A stretch of 52,228 nt of DNA from JAWLHA01 sp041690535. Lineage in GTDB: Bacteria > Pseudomonadota > Gammaproteobacteria > Thiohalomonadales > Thiohalomonadaceae. Of this stretch, positions 1 to 7,537 are shown one piece after another (position 1 is the stretch's first letter; each line of letters opens with the position of its first letter). The notes beneath the pieces are model-generated. The model ran no database searches and had not been told where the DNA came from. It saw only the letters and a program-made list of their open reading frames with translations. The DNA lies in NCBI GenBank assembly GCA_041690535.1, contig JAWLHA010000029.1, positions 1 to 52,228 of the forward strand, given 5' to 3'. A program made the translations under genes and the position numbers.

Positions 1-99
1 TGTGAATACATCCGTGTACGCTCGACGGCCGCGTCCATGCGGCCGACGACCTGCTTTCAAGGACTTACATCGCTCTTGGGTAAGTATGCGTTTACCCTG
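1..99 (+). repeat. MITE-A, right part of a copy cut by the window edge
   Basis: The segment ends with GTAAGTATGCGTTTACCCTG, the right terminus shared by the complete copies at 25409-25574, 41201-41366, 46185-46450 and 50451-50716. It also carries their inner arm CCTGCTTTCAAGGACTTACA. The left end lies outside the window, so a target duplication cannot be tested. The terminus is open in the dbpA frame, which makes dbpA look 53 codons longer than it is. Confidence 0.85.
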
Positions 100-195
100 C
101 GCCGACCCGAGATAGCAGCACGCTGTCCGGGTGCCTGCTGGTATGATAGGGCCCCCGAGCGCCCTGGGGGCGCTCCACAGCCCCCAGAGCGCTCC

Positions 196-1575
196 GTGAA
201 CACCGATTTCTCCCGCTTCAGGCTCGACCCCGCCCTTCTGGCCAATCTCGAAACGCTTGGCTATCTGCAGATGACGCCCATCCAGGCCGAGTCGCTCCCG
301 CATCTGCTCGCCGGCAGGGACCTCATCGCCAAGGCGAAGACCGGCAGCGGCAAGACGGTGGCGTTCGGCCTCGGCCTGCTCAGTCGCCTCGAGCGGCAGA
401 GCTTTGCAGTCCAGGCCCTGGTGCTCTGCCCGACCCGGGAGCTGGCCGATCAGGTGGCCAGGGAACTGCGCCGGCTCGCCCGCGCCAGCGCCAATACCAA
501 GGTGGTCACCCTCTGCGGCGGCAGCCCCTTCGGCCCCCAGGTGGGTTCGCTGGAGCATGGAGCCCACATTGTGGTGGGGACGCCGGGGCGCATCCTCAAG
601 CATCTGCAAAAGGGCACCCTTGCGCTCCGAAACATCAGCACGGTGGTGTTGGATGAGGCCGACCGCATGCTCGACATGGGGTTTTACGACGATATGGCCA
701 CCATTCTCGCGGCCACGGCGCCCGGGCGCCAGACGCTCCTCTTCTCGGCCACCTATCCGGCCACCATCCGGGAGCTGAGCGGCGCGTTTCAGCGTGACCC
801 GGTGGAGGTGAGCGTGGAGTCACAGCACAGTGAGCGCAACATCAAGCAACGGTTCTACGAGGTGGAGAAGGGCAAGCGCACCAGGACCCTGGCCGCGCTC
901 CTGGCGGAGTACCGGCCGGCCTCCACGGTGATTTTCTGCCACACGCGCCAGCAATGCCAGGAGGTGACGGACGAGCTCCAGCAGCGCGGCATCCCGGCCA
1001 TTGCGCTCCATGGTGAGCTGGAGCAGAAAGAGCGGGACCTGGTGCTGGTGCGCTTTTCCAACCGGAGCGCATCGGTGCTGGTGGCCACCGACGTGGCCGC
1101 ACGCGGCCTGGACATCAAGGAGCTGGAAGCGGTGATCAACTATGAGTTGCCTCGTGATCCCGAAATCTACATCCACCGCATCGGTCGCACCGGCAGGGCC
1201 GGCAGCAAGGGGCTGGCACTGAGCCTGTTTATCCCCTCCGAGGCCTATCGCGTCAATGCCATTGATGAGTATCAGGGCAGCAAGGCGCAGTTGGAGCAGG
1301 TGCGCAGCCTCGACCTGCCCGAAGGGTTTTCCCTGACCCCGCCGATGGTGACCCTCTGCATCGACGGCGGGCGCAAGGAGAAGGTTCGCCCCGGCGATAT
1401 TCTGGGGGCCCTCACCGCGGAGGAGGCGGTGCCCGCGGATAAGGTGGGCAAGATCGACATCTTCGATCACGTCGCCTATGTCGCGATCGACCGCTCCATT
1501 CGCAAGAAGGCCCTGCGGGTCCTCTCGGAGGGAAAAATCAAGGGGCGGCGTTTCAAAGTGCGTGCACTGCATTAG
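196..1575 (+). CDS. dbpA: ATP-dependent RNA helicase DbpA
   Basis: DEAD-box helicase that acts on 23S rRNA during 50S ribosome assembly in the cytoplasm. From the GTG at 196 the protein has 459 residues, close to the E. coli protein. Visible motifs are the Q-motif region (MTPIQ), Walker A AKTGSGKT (47-54), DEAD (153-156), SAT (184-186), the helicase-C motif VATDVAARGLDI and HRIGRTGRAG. The C-terminal domain (from about 384, TLCIDGGRKEKVRPGDILGA) is the DbpA-specific domain that recognises rRNA hairpin 92. The frame stays open upstream to 37, but that stretch is the end of MITE-A, so I start at 196, where homology to DbpA begins. It appears to be monocistronic. Family identification is secure; the start codon is an inference. 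Confidence 0.95.
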   Translation: MNTDFSRFRLDPALLANLETLGYLQMTPIQAESLPHLLAGRDLIAKAKTGSGKTVAFGLGLLSRLERQSFAVQALVLCPTRELADQVARELRRLARASANTKVVTLCGGSPFGPQVGSLEHGAHIVVGTPGRILKHLQKGTLALRNISTVVLDEADRMLDMGFYDDMATILAATAPGRQTLLFSATYPATIRELSGAFQRDPVEVSVESQHSERNIKQRFYEVEKGKRTRTLAALLAEYRPASTVIFCHTRQQCQEVTDELQQRGIPAIALHGELEQKERDLVLVRFSNRSASVLVATDVAARGLDIKELEAVINYELPRDPEIYIHRIGRTGRAGSKGLALSLFIPSEAYRVNAIDEYQGSKAQLEQVRSLDLPEGFSLTPPMVTLCIDGGRKEKVRPGDILGALTAEEAVPADKVGKIDIFDHVAYVAIDRSIRKKALRVLSEGKIKGRRFKVRALH

Positions 1576-1591
1576 GGAAAACGTTGTCTGA

Positions 1592-1800
1592 TTCAGCTTT
1601 CGTCGCTCCCGCCCCCGATTAAGGCGTTCGGGGGCAGGCTTAGGGGGGCCAGAAAAATCAAAACTTCCGTCGCTCCCGCGGAGGCGGGAGCCCAGGAAAA
1701 TCAAGGCACTGGATGCCCGCCTTCGCGGGCATGACGAAAGCACCGGATGCCCGCCCCCCAACTGAAGATCTCGGGGGTAGGCTTCGCGGGCATGACGAGT
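1592..1800. repeat. cluster of short GC-rich hairpin repeats
   Basis: The 368 bases between dbpA and the RRM gene hold several short palindromes of the type (C)GTCATGCCCGCGAAGGCGGGCATCC, in both orientations: CGCTCCCGCGGAGGCGGGAG near 1671-1692, and GATGCCCGCCTTCGCGGGCA near 1714. One has an enlarged loop (CCCCCGATTAAGGCGTTCGGGGG). They share the core found inside MITE-B, but no MITE-B termini are visible here. The last could serve as the dbpA terminator, but there is no T-run. I see no gene in this stretch. Confidence 0.6.
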
Positions 1801-1943
1801 TAATTAGCGTTTTCCCAGGCCGCTCCGACAACGACATCCGCGCGACTGAACGCCAAAAGCGCAGGGGCTTGCGCCCGTATCTGCCTCTTCGAAACCCGGC
1901 ATCTTCTCGGAAGATGCCCCACCCAAACAAAACCGGTGACTCC

Positions 1944-2216
1944 ATGAAACTATTGATACGCAATCTCGCCCGCACCACTACCGATGCAGAAGTCAGGGCG
2001 ATGTTCGAGGCCTACGGCAGGGTGCAATCCTGCTCCCTGGTCGTGGACCAACAAACCGGCGTTTCCAAGGGCTTCGGTTTTGTGGAGATGCCCAAACCGG
2101 GTGAGAGCAAAGCGGCGATGAAAAATCTCAATGGCAAAGTTGTTGCCGGTCAGAAGATTCGCGTGAAGCGAGCCGAGACCGGCGGCAGTACCCGTGGAGC
2201 CGGCACAGGTGAGTAG
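1944..2216 (+). CDS. RRM-domain RNA-binding protein
   Basis: A 90-residue protein made almost entirely of one RNA recognition motif. RNP-2 is LLIRNL at residues 3-8 and RNP-1 is KGFGFVEM near residue 43. A short basic, glycine-rich tail follows. Single-RRM proteins of this size are widespread in Proteobacteria and Cyanobacteria, bind single-stranded RNA, and some are cold-induced. The start ATG at 1944 follows a weak ribosome site (the GGTGAC area), but the RRM fold begins two residues later, so a longer product is unlikely. It overlaps the next gene by a few bases, suggesting a two-gene operon. The RNA target is unknown. Confidence 0.85.
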   Translation: MKLLIRNLARTTTDAEVRAMFEAYGRVQSCSLVVDQQTGVSKGFGFVEMPKPGESKAAMKNLNGKVVAGQKIRVKRAETGGSTRGAGTGE

Positions 2217-2451
2217 CTCACGGAAGCAGGACCCGCTGAACGGCGTGACGCTCGAGATGGTGGTCACCCGCCTGGTGGAGCAGTACGGGTGGGACGAGTT
2301 GGGGCGGCGCATCAAGATTAAGTGCTTTACCACCGATCCAAGTATCGCCTCCAGCCTCAAGTTCCTGCGAAGGACGCCGTGGGCGCGGCAGAAGGTTGAA
2401 ACGCTGTATATCCGCACACAGATGAGGAAAACCAATACGGGGGGAGAGTAG
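2209..2451 (+). CDS. DUF2132 (VF530-like) small DNA-binding protein
   Basis: An 80-residue protein matching the VF530/DUF2132 family: DPLNGVTLEMVV, GWDELGRRI, IKCFTTDPSI, SLKFLRRTPWARQKVE. Family members fold as a small helical domain with a proposed nucleic-acid role; no precise function is known to me. The GTG at 2209 has a GGAG nine bases upstream and overlaps the stop of the RRM gene by 8 bp. A GTG at 2194 is the alternative start. A DNA segment homologous to the first 25 codons recurs at 49818-49898, an apparent remnant of a second copy. Confidence 0.85.
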   Translation: MSSSRKQDPLNGVTLEMVVTRLVEQYGWDELGRRIKIKCFTTDPSIASSLKFLRRTPWARQKVETLYIRTQMRKTNTGGE

Positions 2452-2621
2452 AGAAAAGAATTGGGTTCCCTCATTGGGACACTCGAGAACAAGGGGACCA
2501 CATCGGGGGGCAGGTCTTGAATTGCAACATGCGCGAATAGGGGGCAGCAAGAGGAAAGGCCTGGCCCCAGTCCTGGCAGTCTCGGTGCGATCAGCCCAAC
2601 ACGATCAAGGCAAGACGGGGC

Positions 2622-2755
2622 GTAACTACTCGCCCCCCGTCATTCCCGCGAAGGCGGGAATCCAGAGAACAGATGCAAGGCTCAAAATGGATCCCCGCCT
2701 ACGCGGGGATGACGCATTTCCTAGGCCTTGTGTGATCACCCGGGCGAGTAGTTAC
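2622..2755. repeat. MITE-B copy 1 (134 bp) with 8-bp target duplication
   Basis: Terminal inverted repeats are GTAACTACTCGCCC on the left and GGGCGAGTAGTTAC on the right. The flanks are exact direct repeats GACGGGGC at 2614-2621 and 2756-2763. The interior has two palindromes, GTCATTCCCGCGAAGGCGGG and GGATCCCCGCCTACGCGGGG, and no reading frame of note. The interior is the inverse of copy 2 at 5069-5202. The rest of the 444-bp gap between the DUF2132 gene and the flavoprotein gene shows nothing recognisable. Confidence 0.92.
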
Positions 2756-2895
2756 GACGGGGCAACGAACCGCCGAAGAGCGCGTCATCCCAACCTACGG
2801 GCTGACCCCAACCCCGCACGGGGTGGTTTCTGGCGATTCGACCATTACGAAATTGTTTGGTAGCGGCAAGGCAATCTCAACTTCCCTTCTTTTCC

Positions 2896-4545
2896 TCAAA
2901 TCATCGCTTCCGTCATTCGCATCCGGCCGTTATCCAGTTGGAAAACGATGTGCTTTTCCCATGTCTTGTCGGTTTCGGGATAGTCCTCACGCTGGTGGGC
3001 ACCCCGCGATTCAGTCCGATGCAGGGCCGCGCGTGACACCAACTCTCCGAGGATTAAGATATTTTCGGTCTCAAAGAATCCCGCGAGGTTCTTGGGAGAA
3101 CGTTCACCTATCAGACACCGGGGGGCGATCTCCGTTATTGCTTCGATGCGCTCGACAGCGGTCCGAAGCCCGTCTCCGTTTCGAATCACCCCCACGAATT
3201 TGCTGATGGCTTCGACCACGCTACCCCTGGCCGTCATGTGATCGGTCCCCCGGTCGCGATTGAGTATTCGAAGCACCTTTTGCCTGGCCGCATCGGCATC
3301 GGGGCGTTGCGGGACGGCCTTTTCGGAGGACAACGCCGCGGTTGCAGCGGATCGCCCGGCGATAGCCCCAAACACCTGGGTTTCGGTCAACGCATTGCCG
3401 CCCATGCGGTTTGCGCCGTGAACTCCGGCGACCACCTCGCCTGCGGCAAAGAATCCCTGCACCCCCGTCCCGCAGTGTTCGTCGATAACCACGCCTCCCA
3501 TGAAGTGATGCGAGGCCGGGGACCATTCGTAGGGTTGCCACGAAGGGTCGAGCCCGGCGACCTCGCAGGCTTGCATGAACTTCTTTACCCGGGTCAACTG
3601 ATCGTGCGGTACATCCGACAGATCGCCGTAAACGCCGCCGTGCGGACTTTGCCTTCCGGCCATGATTTCAAGCTGGGCACACCGGGCCAGTTCGGCGCGG
3701 GTGACTCGCTCCATGCGGTCCGGATGGTAATTTCTCATGTACCGCTCGTGCAGGCCGTTGTATAACCGGCCCCCGGTGGAGATGAACCCGTCATAGGGTG
3801 GAAGTACCCCTTTCATGGCTTCCGGATAGATGATGCATTGGCGCATTTGGACAAACTCCATGTGGGAGAGGCTGGCCCCCGCCCGATAAGCCAGCGCATA
3901 GCCATCACCGGTAATGCACGGTTCATTGGTGGAAAACGCATAGAGATTGCCCCCTCCGCCGGTCGCCAGAACCACGGATTTGGCGGAGATCAACCAGAGG
4001 GCCCCGGACACCATGTCCATTCCGACGGCTCCCGACACAGCGTTATGCGTTTTCAAAAGGTCGATGACCATGATGTGCTCATGAACCGGGATTTCCAGCC
4101 GGCGCACCTCATCCACCAACCCTTTGATCCACCCTCCGCTGTAAGGCATTCCGGACGGAAGAGCTCGGGGCACCGAGCTGCCGTTGGAGACCCTAACCCC
4201 GAATTGACCGTTCTCCACAAGCTGCTCGGTACCATAGGCCTTCAAATCCCTGGCCCGCTCCGCCGCATCTTCCACGAGGCGCCGGACCAGTTGCGGATAG
4301 TTCATGTGATCGCCACTTCTCATGGTGTCCGCCATGTATTTTTCGGTGTTGTCCTCCTTGTTGAACGGCGCGAGCATCACACCGCCGGCATGGCTCGTAT
4401 TGCACCCCGAGGGAAACGCTCCTTTGGACACCATCAGCACATCGACGCCGCTGTTCTTGGCTTCGACCGCAGCCCGAAGCCCGGCCCCTCCTGCACCGAT
4501 GATCAAAACGTCAGTGGCAAACTGCTTTACATCGATCTGCAGCAT
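2896..4545 (-). CDS. FAD-dependent fumarate reductase/succinate dehydrogenase-like flavoprotein
   Basis: A 549-residue flavoprotein of the SdhA/FrdA/NadB superfamily. The N-terminal Rossmann motif is GAGGAG (17-22). GCNTSHAGGVML follows the FAD site, and ATGGGGNLYAFS with TGDGYALAYRAGA are typical family blocks. HHFMGGVVID and AAGEVVAGVHGANRMGGNAL form the active-site and FAD-binding region, and SRAALHRTESRGAHQREDYP is the C-terminal flavoprotein signature. It has no signal peptide, so it is cytoplasmic or peripheral. A start at 4545 is supported by GGGAG just upstream. No iron-sulfur (FrdB) or membrane-anchor gene lies beside it, so its electron partner is unknown; it could be a fumarate reductase, a thiol-linked reductase or another dicarboxylate/amino-acid oxidoreductase. 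Superfamily call is certain, substrate is not. Confidence 0.9.
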   Translation of the reverse strand: MLQIDVKQFATDVLIIGAGGAGLRAAVEAKNSGVDVLMVSKGAFPSGCNTSHAGGVMLAPFNKEDNTEKYMADTMRSGDHMNYPQLVRRLVEDAAERARDLKAYGTEQLVENGQFGVRVSNGSSVPRALPSGMPYSGGWIKGLVDEVRRLEIPVHEHIMVIDLLKTHNAVSGAVGMDMVSGALWLISAKSVVLATGGGGNLYAFSTNEPCITGDGYALAYRAGASLSHMEFVQMRQCIIYPEAMKGVLPPYDGFISTGGRLYNGLHERYMRNYHPDRMERVTRAELARCAQLEIMAGRQSPHGGVYGDLSDVPHDQLTRVKKFMQACEVAGLDPSWQPYEWSPASHHFMGGVVIDEHCGTGVQGFFAAGEVVAGVHGANRMGGNALTETQVFGAIAGRSAATAALSSEKAVPQRPDADAARQKVLRILNRDRGTDHMTARGSVVEAISKFVGVIRNGDGLRTAVERIEAITEIAPRCLIGERSPKNLAGFFETENILILGELVSRAALHRTESRGAHQREDYPETDKTWEKHIVFQLDNGRMRMTEAMI

Positions 4546-4560
4546 GGCTCTCCCTCAAAG

Positions 4561-4601
4561 ACAAAGGGGTCAGTACCTCATTAAGGGTACTGACCCCTTT
4601 G
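4561..4601. repeat. perfect 17-bp inverted repeat, possible terminator
   Basis: ACAAAGGGGTCAGTACC (4561-4577) pairs perfectly with GGTACTGACCCCTTTGT (4585-4601) around a 7-base loop. It lies between the secreted-protein gene and the flavoprotein gene, both on the minus strand. There is no T-run on either side, so it may be a dispersed repeat hairpin rather than an intrinsic terminator. Confidence 0.5.
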
Positions 4602-4631
4602 TGGATTAAGAAGGGTGGTGAGAAGTGCGGA

Positions 4632-5217
4632 CTAGTCATCCATGCACAGCTTCCACCCGTCGTTTTCATGGAAGAGTGATACTTTGTACTGGGTCTTCAT
4701 AAAGTCGACCATCGCATCAAAGTGCCCATCCCGACCATTCTCGGCCCAATCGATCTCCCACCACCCCCACTCGCCGGATTTGCAGCCGGGATTCTTGATG
4801 TCACCGGTTCCGACCAAGGTGTCACCGTTGCGCGGATTGACGGCCACGAAACACCCGCCATTCCGCGGGCGGAAATAGATTCGCCCCTTAAAGTGCGGAA
4901 TCGCTCCCTTGCTGACCTCCCGGAAGGGGTCTTTGAACTTGACTTTACCATACTTGGCGGTCAGCGAAATCTGGTCTCCGGTACTGCTCTCGCAATCGGC
5001 CCAGGCGGCCGGCCCTGTGGAGAGTGCCAGTAGAAAGGTCAGTGCGGTCAGTGCATGTTTGTTCGTGAGTAACTACTCGCCCCAGCTGATCACGCAGTGC
5101 CTTGGACATTCGTCATCCCCGCGTAGGCGGGGATCCATTTTGAGCCATGCATCTGTTCTCTGGATTCCCGCCTTCGCGGGAATGACGGGGGGGGGTAGTT
5201 ACGTTCGTGAATAGCAT
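4632..5217 (-). pseudogene. secreted protein gene disrupted by a MITE-B insertion
   Basis: Removing MITE-B copy 2 (5069-5202) and one 8-bp target copy restores an uninterrupted 147-codon gene. It begins ATG CTA TTC ACG AAC at 5217 and continues AAA CAT GCA CTG into a clear signal peptide (ALTALTFLLALSTGPAAWA). The mature part starts DCESSTGDQISLTAKYGK and ends NDGWKLCMDD. It has three cysteines after the signal (DCESS, GGCFVA, NPGCKS) plus a last one near the end, and I do not recognise the family. The 142-bp insertion shifts the frame and places an in-frame TAG (at the MITE end) before the signal peptide. The native start and ribosome site (GAGGAC upstream of the ATG) are therefore cut off. 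Expression would need a non-standard start such as a CTG in the signal region. Confidence 0.85.
5069..5202. repeat. MITE-B copy 2 (134 bp) inside a gene
   Basis: Ends are GTAACTACTCGCCC and a shortened right terminus GGGTAGTTAC. The direct repeats GTTCGTGA at 5061-5068 and 5203-5210 are exact. The interior is the reverse complement of copy 1 with few changes, including the two GC palindromes. It interrupts the secreted-protein gene described at 4632-5217 after codon 5. Confidence 0.93.
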
Positions 5218-5344
5218 TGTTTGTCCTCGGTGGTTGATGGTTGACGATCATCGAAGTGAGTTGCTCTGTCCTTAGTCGTTCATGGTGTGTTCCTCTTACC
5301 CACCAAACGATGGCGGCAGATTAGTGGTTGAGCGAATGTCCGCG

Positions 5345-5364
5345 AATACCATGAATACGGTATT
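5345..5364. promoter_or_regulatory. inverted repeat upstream of the response-regulator gene
   Basis: AATACC (5345-5350) and GGTATT (5359-5364) form an inverted repeat. Its inner TAC...GTA edges are spaced like the 7-2-7 heptamer pairs used by NarL-family regulators. It sits about 50 bases before the start of a NarL-family receiver gene, so an autoregulatory operator is possible. The match to the NarL consensus is only partial. Confidence 0.3.
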
Positions 5365-5411
5365 TGGATCGTGCTGCGGTTTGTGTCAGAGTTGACGCCC
5401 CAGAAGAACAA

Positions 5412-5978
5412 ATGAGCCACGGGGGCGTGTCGATGACGGGGGAACAGAGAGGGGCGCGTGAGGTCTGCCGCCTACTGCTCGTCGAGGACGACGAACTCTT
5501 GCGCGACCGTTTGGCTCGCATGCTTGAGGCCTGGCCGGGTGGGCAGCTGATCGCTGCCTGTGCGACCCTGACGGAGGCGATGCGGAATATACGCAGCCAG
5601 ACCGTGGATCTGTTGATCACCGATCTCAAATTGCCGGATGGCCACGGCACCCAGGCTATTCGGCTGCTGCGCGCGATCAACGCCGATGCCGAGGCCATGG
5701 TGATCTCGGTGCTCGCAGACGACAAGACGGTGATCGAGGCGATCGAAGCGGGGGCTGCGGGTTATCTGCTCAAGGATGCGGACTCTATCGAGCTGGTCGA
5801 GGCGATCGAGGATCTCCTCGCCGGTCGCTCGCCCATCTCATCGTCCATCGCGCGGGTCATCGTGCGGCGCCTCAGCATGGGGGCGAACGCACCCGGCAGT
5901 GACCGGTCAGAGGCCTTGACGCCACGGGAATGGACATCCTGTGGGGGATCGCCAAAGGCTTTACCTACGCCGAGATAG
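5412..5978 (+). pseudogene. NarL/FixJ-type response regulator, frameshifted in its HTH
   Basis: A 188-codon frame. The receiver domain (about residues 18-135) shows the acidic pair in LLVEDDELL, the phosphoacceptor aspartate in LLITDLKLPDG, the switch residue region MVISVLADD and the lysine in YLLKDAD. The LuxR-type HTH begins at LTPRE near 5925. One base appears to be missing there (GGGAATGG, where GGGAAATGG would keep the frame), so translation leaves the HTH frame and stops at 5978. The HTH continues in the frame of the next entry as MDILWGIAKGFTYAEIAEQL and GISKQTV. Even in the corrected frame the HTH lacks its last helix, because the sequence passes directly into histidine-kinase sequence. 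An ATG at 5433 is an alternative start. It is probably non-functional, or a single-base sequencing error. Confidence 0.7.
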
Positions 5979-7009
5979 CCGAGCAACTTGGTATCTCCAA
6001 ACAGACCGTGCCGCTGCCCACGGAACGGCTCGTGGCGGGTCGAAACGCTATCGACCTTCGGCTGGAGGTGGTCGGGATCACGCGCGGTTTCTTGTCCTCT
6101 CTGTATATAGGTTCTTCCGAGCAGTTGGTGCCGCATAGCCGGTTGCGGGTGTTCCTGCTCGAGCATCTGCGTCTCATGGTGTTCGCTGCCCAGTTGCTGA
6201 TGACGGTGGGGGTGCTGGCCGTCTACTATCGTCCGCTGATGTTGATAGCCTTCTCGGTGATCCTGATGCGCCGATTGGGCCTGAGTCTGCAACGCCTGGA
6301 CGGTGCCAACGCGTATCTCAAGCAGCGTCTGGCGCAGCAGGAGATGGAGTTGGCGCGGCTGCACCAGGAAGAGCGCATCGTGGCGGCGCAACGAGTTAGA
6401 GACGAGGAGCGGCAGCGCCTGACGGTGGATCTGCACGATGGGCTGAGCGGGCATTTGGCGTCCATCATCGCACTGGCCGAGCGGCAGGAGGCAGCAACCA
6501 TTGAGCAGACTGCCCGCGAGGCGCTGGACGATCTGCGTTTGGTGATCCACTCCCTGGACATTGGCGATCGCGAGCTGCCTGTGGCACTGGCGAGTTTCCG
6601 GGAGCGGCTGATGCGCCAACTCAAACGGCTGGGGATCGAGCTCGACTGGTCCATTTCCAAGCTGCCGGAGGTCACGGGGGTGACGCCGGCGCATGCCCTG
6701 AATGTGCTGCGAATCCTGCAGGAGGCGATCACCAATGCCCGAAAGCACGGCCAGGCGACCCGAATCACGCTCCGGGCCGGGCCGAACGCCGATGGCAAGG
6801 CGGCGGTCATCGTGGTGGATAACGAAGGCATCCCCTTTGTTCGATGTGACGGTGGCTCGGGGTTGAATAACATGCGGTGGCGCGCCGCACGCCTGGGCGG
6901 AACGGTCCACATCGAGACGCTGGCCAACGGCACACGGGTCATTCTGGCGTTGCCGCTGTGCCTGCCGGAGAACCACGCGGCGGGAGAGCCCACTGTGGTA
7001 CTGGCGTAG
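5930..7009 (+). pseudogene. HTH end plus truncated HisKA_3 sensor histidine kinase
   Basis: This open frame starts inside the response-regulator HTH (MDILWGIAKGFTYAEIAEQL) and runs without a stop into a NarX/DesK-type kinase. There are one or two hydrophobic helices (around MVFAAQLLMTVGVLAVYY), a coiled coil, and a HisKA_3 dimerisation helix with phosphoacceptor His in VDLHDGLSGHL. An HATPase domain follows, with N-box LQEAITNARKHG and a glycine-rich GSGLNNMRWRAARLGG loop. The kinase lacks the N-terminal sensor module usual for this class. The simplest reading is a deletion that fused a regulator gene to the back half of its neighbouring kinase gene, followed by the frameshift near 5929. Without that frameshift, REC-HTH(partial)-TM-kinase would be one polypeptide of about 530 residues. 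Translation on its own from 5930 or a later GTG is possible. Confidence 0.65.
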
Positions 7010-7315
7010 GGAACAAACGACGGCCTACCAGCATGGTCGGGCGAGGTGGGTTATGGACTGTTTGGCCATCCTTCGGTGCTCCCTTTGGCGCGGGTTCATT
7101 GGTTTCTGCTGGGGGAGCGGGGAGGTGTGGGGCAGGGCATTCGATCGCCGCAGTGCGTCCTCAATTAAAGGTTGGAGACAAATGCGAATCGTTTTGATTG
7201 CCGTTTGCCGCAGCCCCTTTAAACACCGCCTTTGATTCACTCAGCTCTAGTGGCGACCCTTCCCGCAGCGGCCGCTGGCGCTTGAACGCTGTGGGAGCGA
7301 AATCTGCATTCAGGC

Positions 7316-7390
7316 GCGGGTAAACGCGTCCTTACCCAAGGACTTACATCGTTCAAAGCATGGCCGTAATGTGAGTATGCGTTTACACTG
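7316..7390. repeat. MITE-A, short form (75 bp), degenerate
   Basis: The left end GGGTAAACGCGTCCTTACCC and right end GTGAGTATGCGTTTACACTG are diverged MITE-A termini around a short core (AAGGACTTACATCGTTCA). Length and core match the 75-bp copy at 32123-32197. The flanks (GCATTCAGGC and TGCATGTTAG) are not a clean duplication, so the copy is older or rearranged. The other 450 bases of this gap show no supported gene. Confidence 0.75.
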
Positions 7391-7537
7391 TGCATGTTAG
7401 GCGTTCCCTTTACTCGGCGGTTCCATCAGGGCACCATACGGGTTGAATTTGGACGCACGCATTGGGCTGGCAGTGTCGACGACGCGCCTCCAGCCACAGA
7501 ATTTTTCACCTAACAGCAAGAAGAAGAGTCACTCGTC

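Noticed and set aside
820..1761. Open frame of 313 codons on the minus strand opposite dbpA
   Set aside because: Shadow of dbpA; its start region is hairpin-repeat DNA.
2474..2863. 129-codon plus-strand frame between 2.5 and 2.9 kb
   Set aside because: It runs through MITE-B copy 1 and its flanks, and codes for repeat-derived residues (VIPAKAGIQ type) common in false calls.
3838..4584. Open frame of 248 codons opposite the flavoprotein gene
   Set aside because: Antisense frame with no recognisable domain; the minus-strand flavoprotein has clear motifs throughout.
5762..6976. Open frame of 404 codons on the minus strand
   Set aside because: Antisense of the histidine-kinase remnant; composition (Gln, His, Arg-rich) is that of a shadow frame.
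7171..7224. 17-codon frame MRIVLIAVCRSPFKHRL with a GGAG upstream
   Set aside because: Looks a little like a leader peptide, but there is no downstream attenuator or coupled gene within reach (next gene at 7538, MITE-A between).
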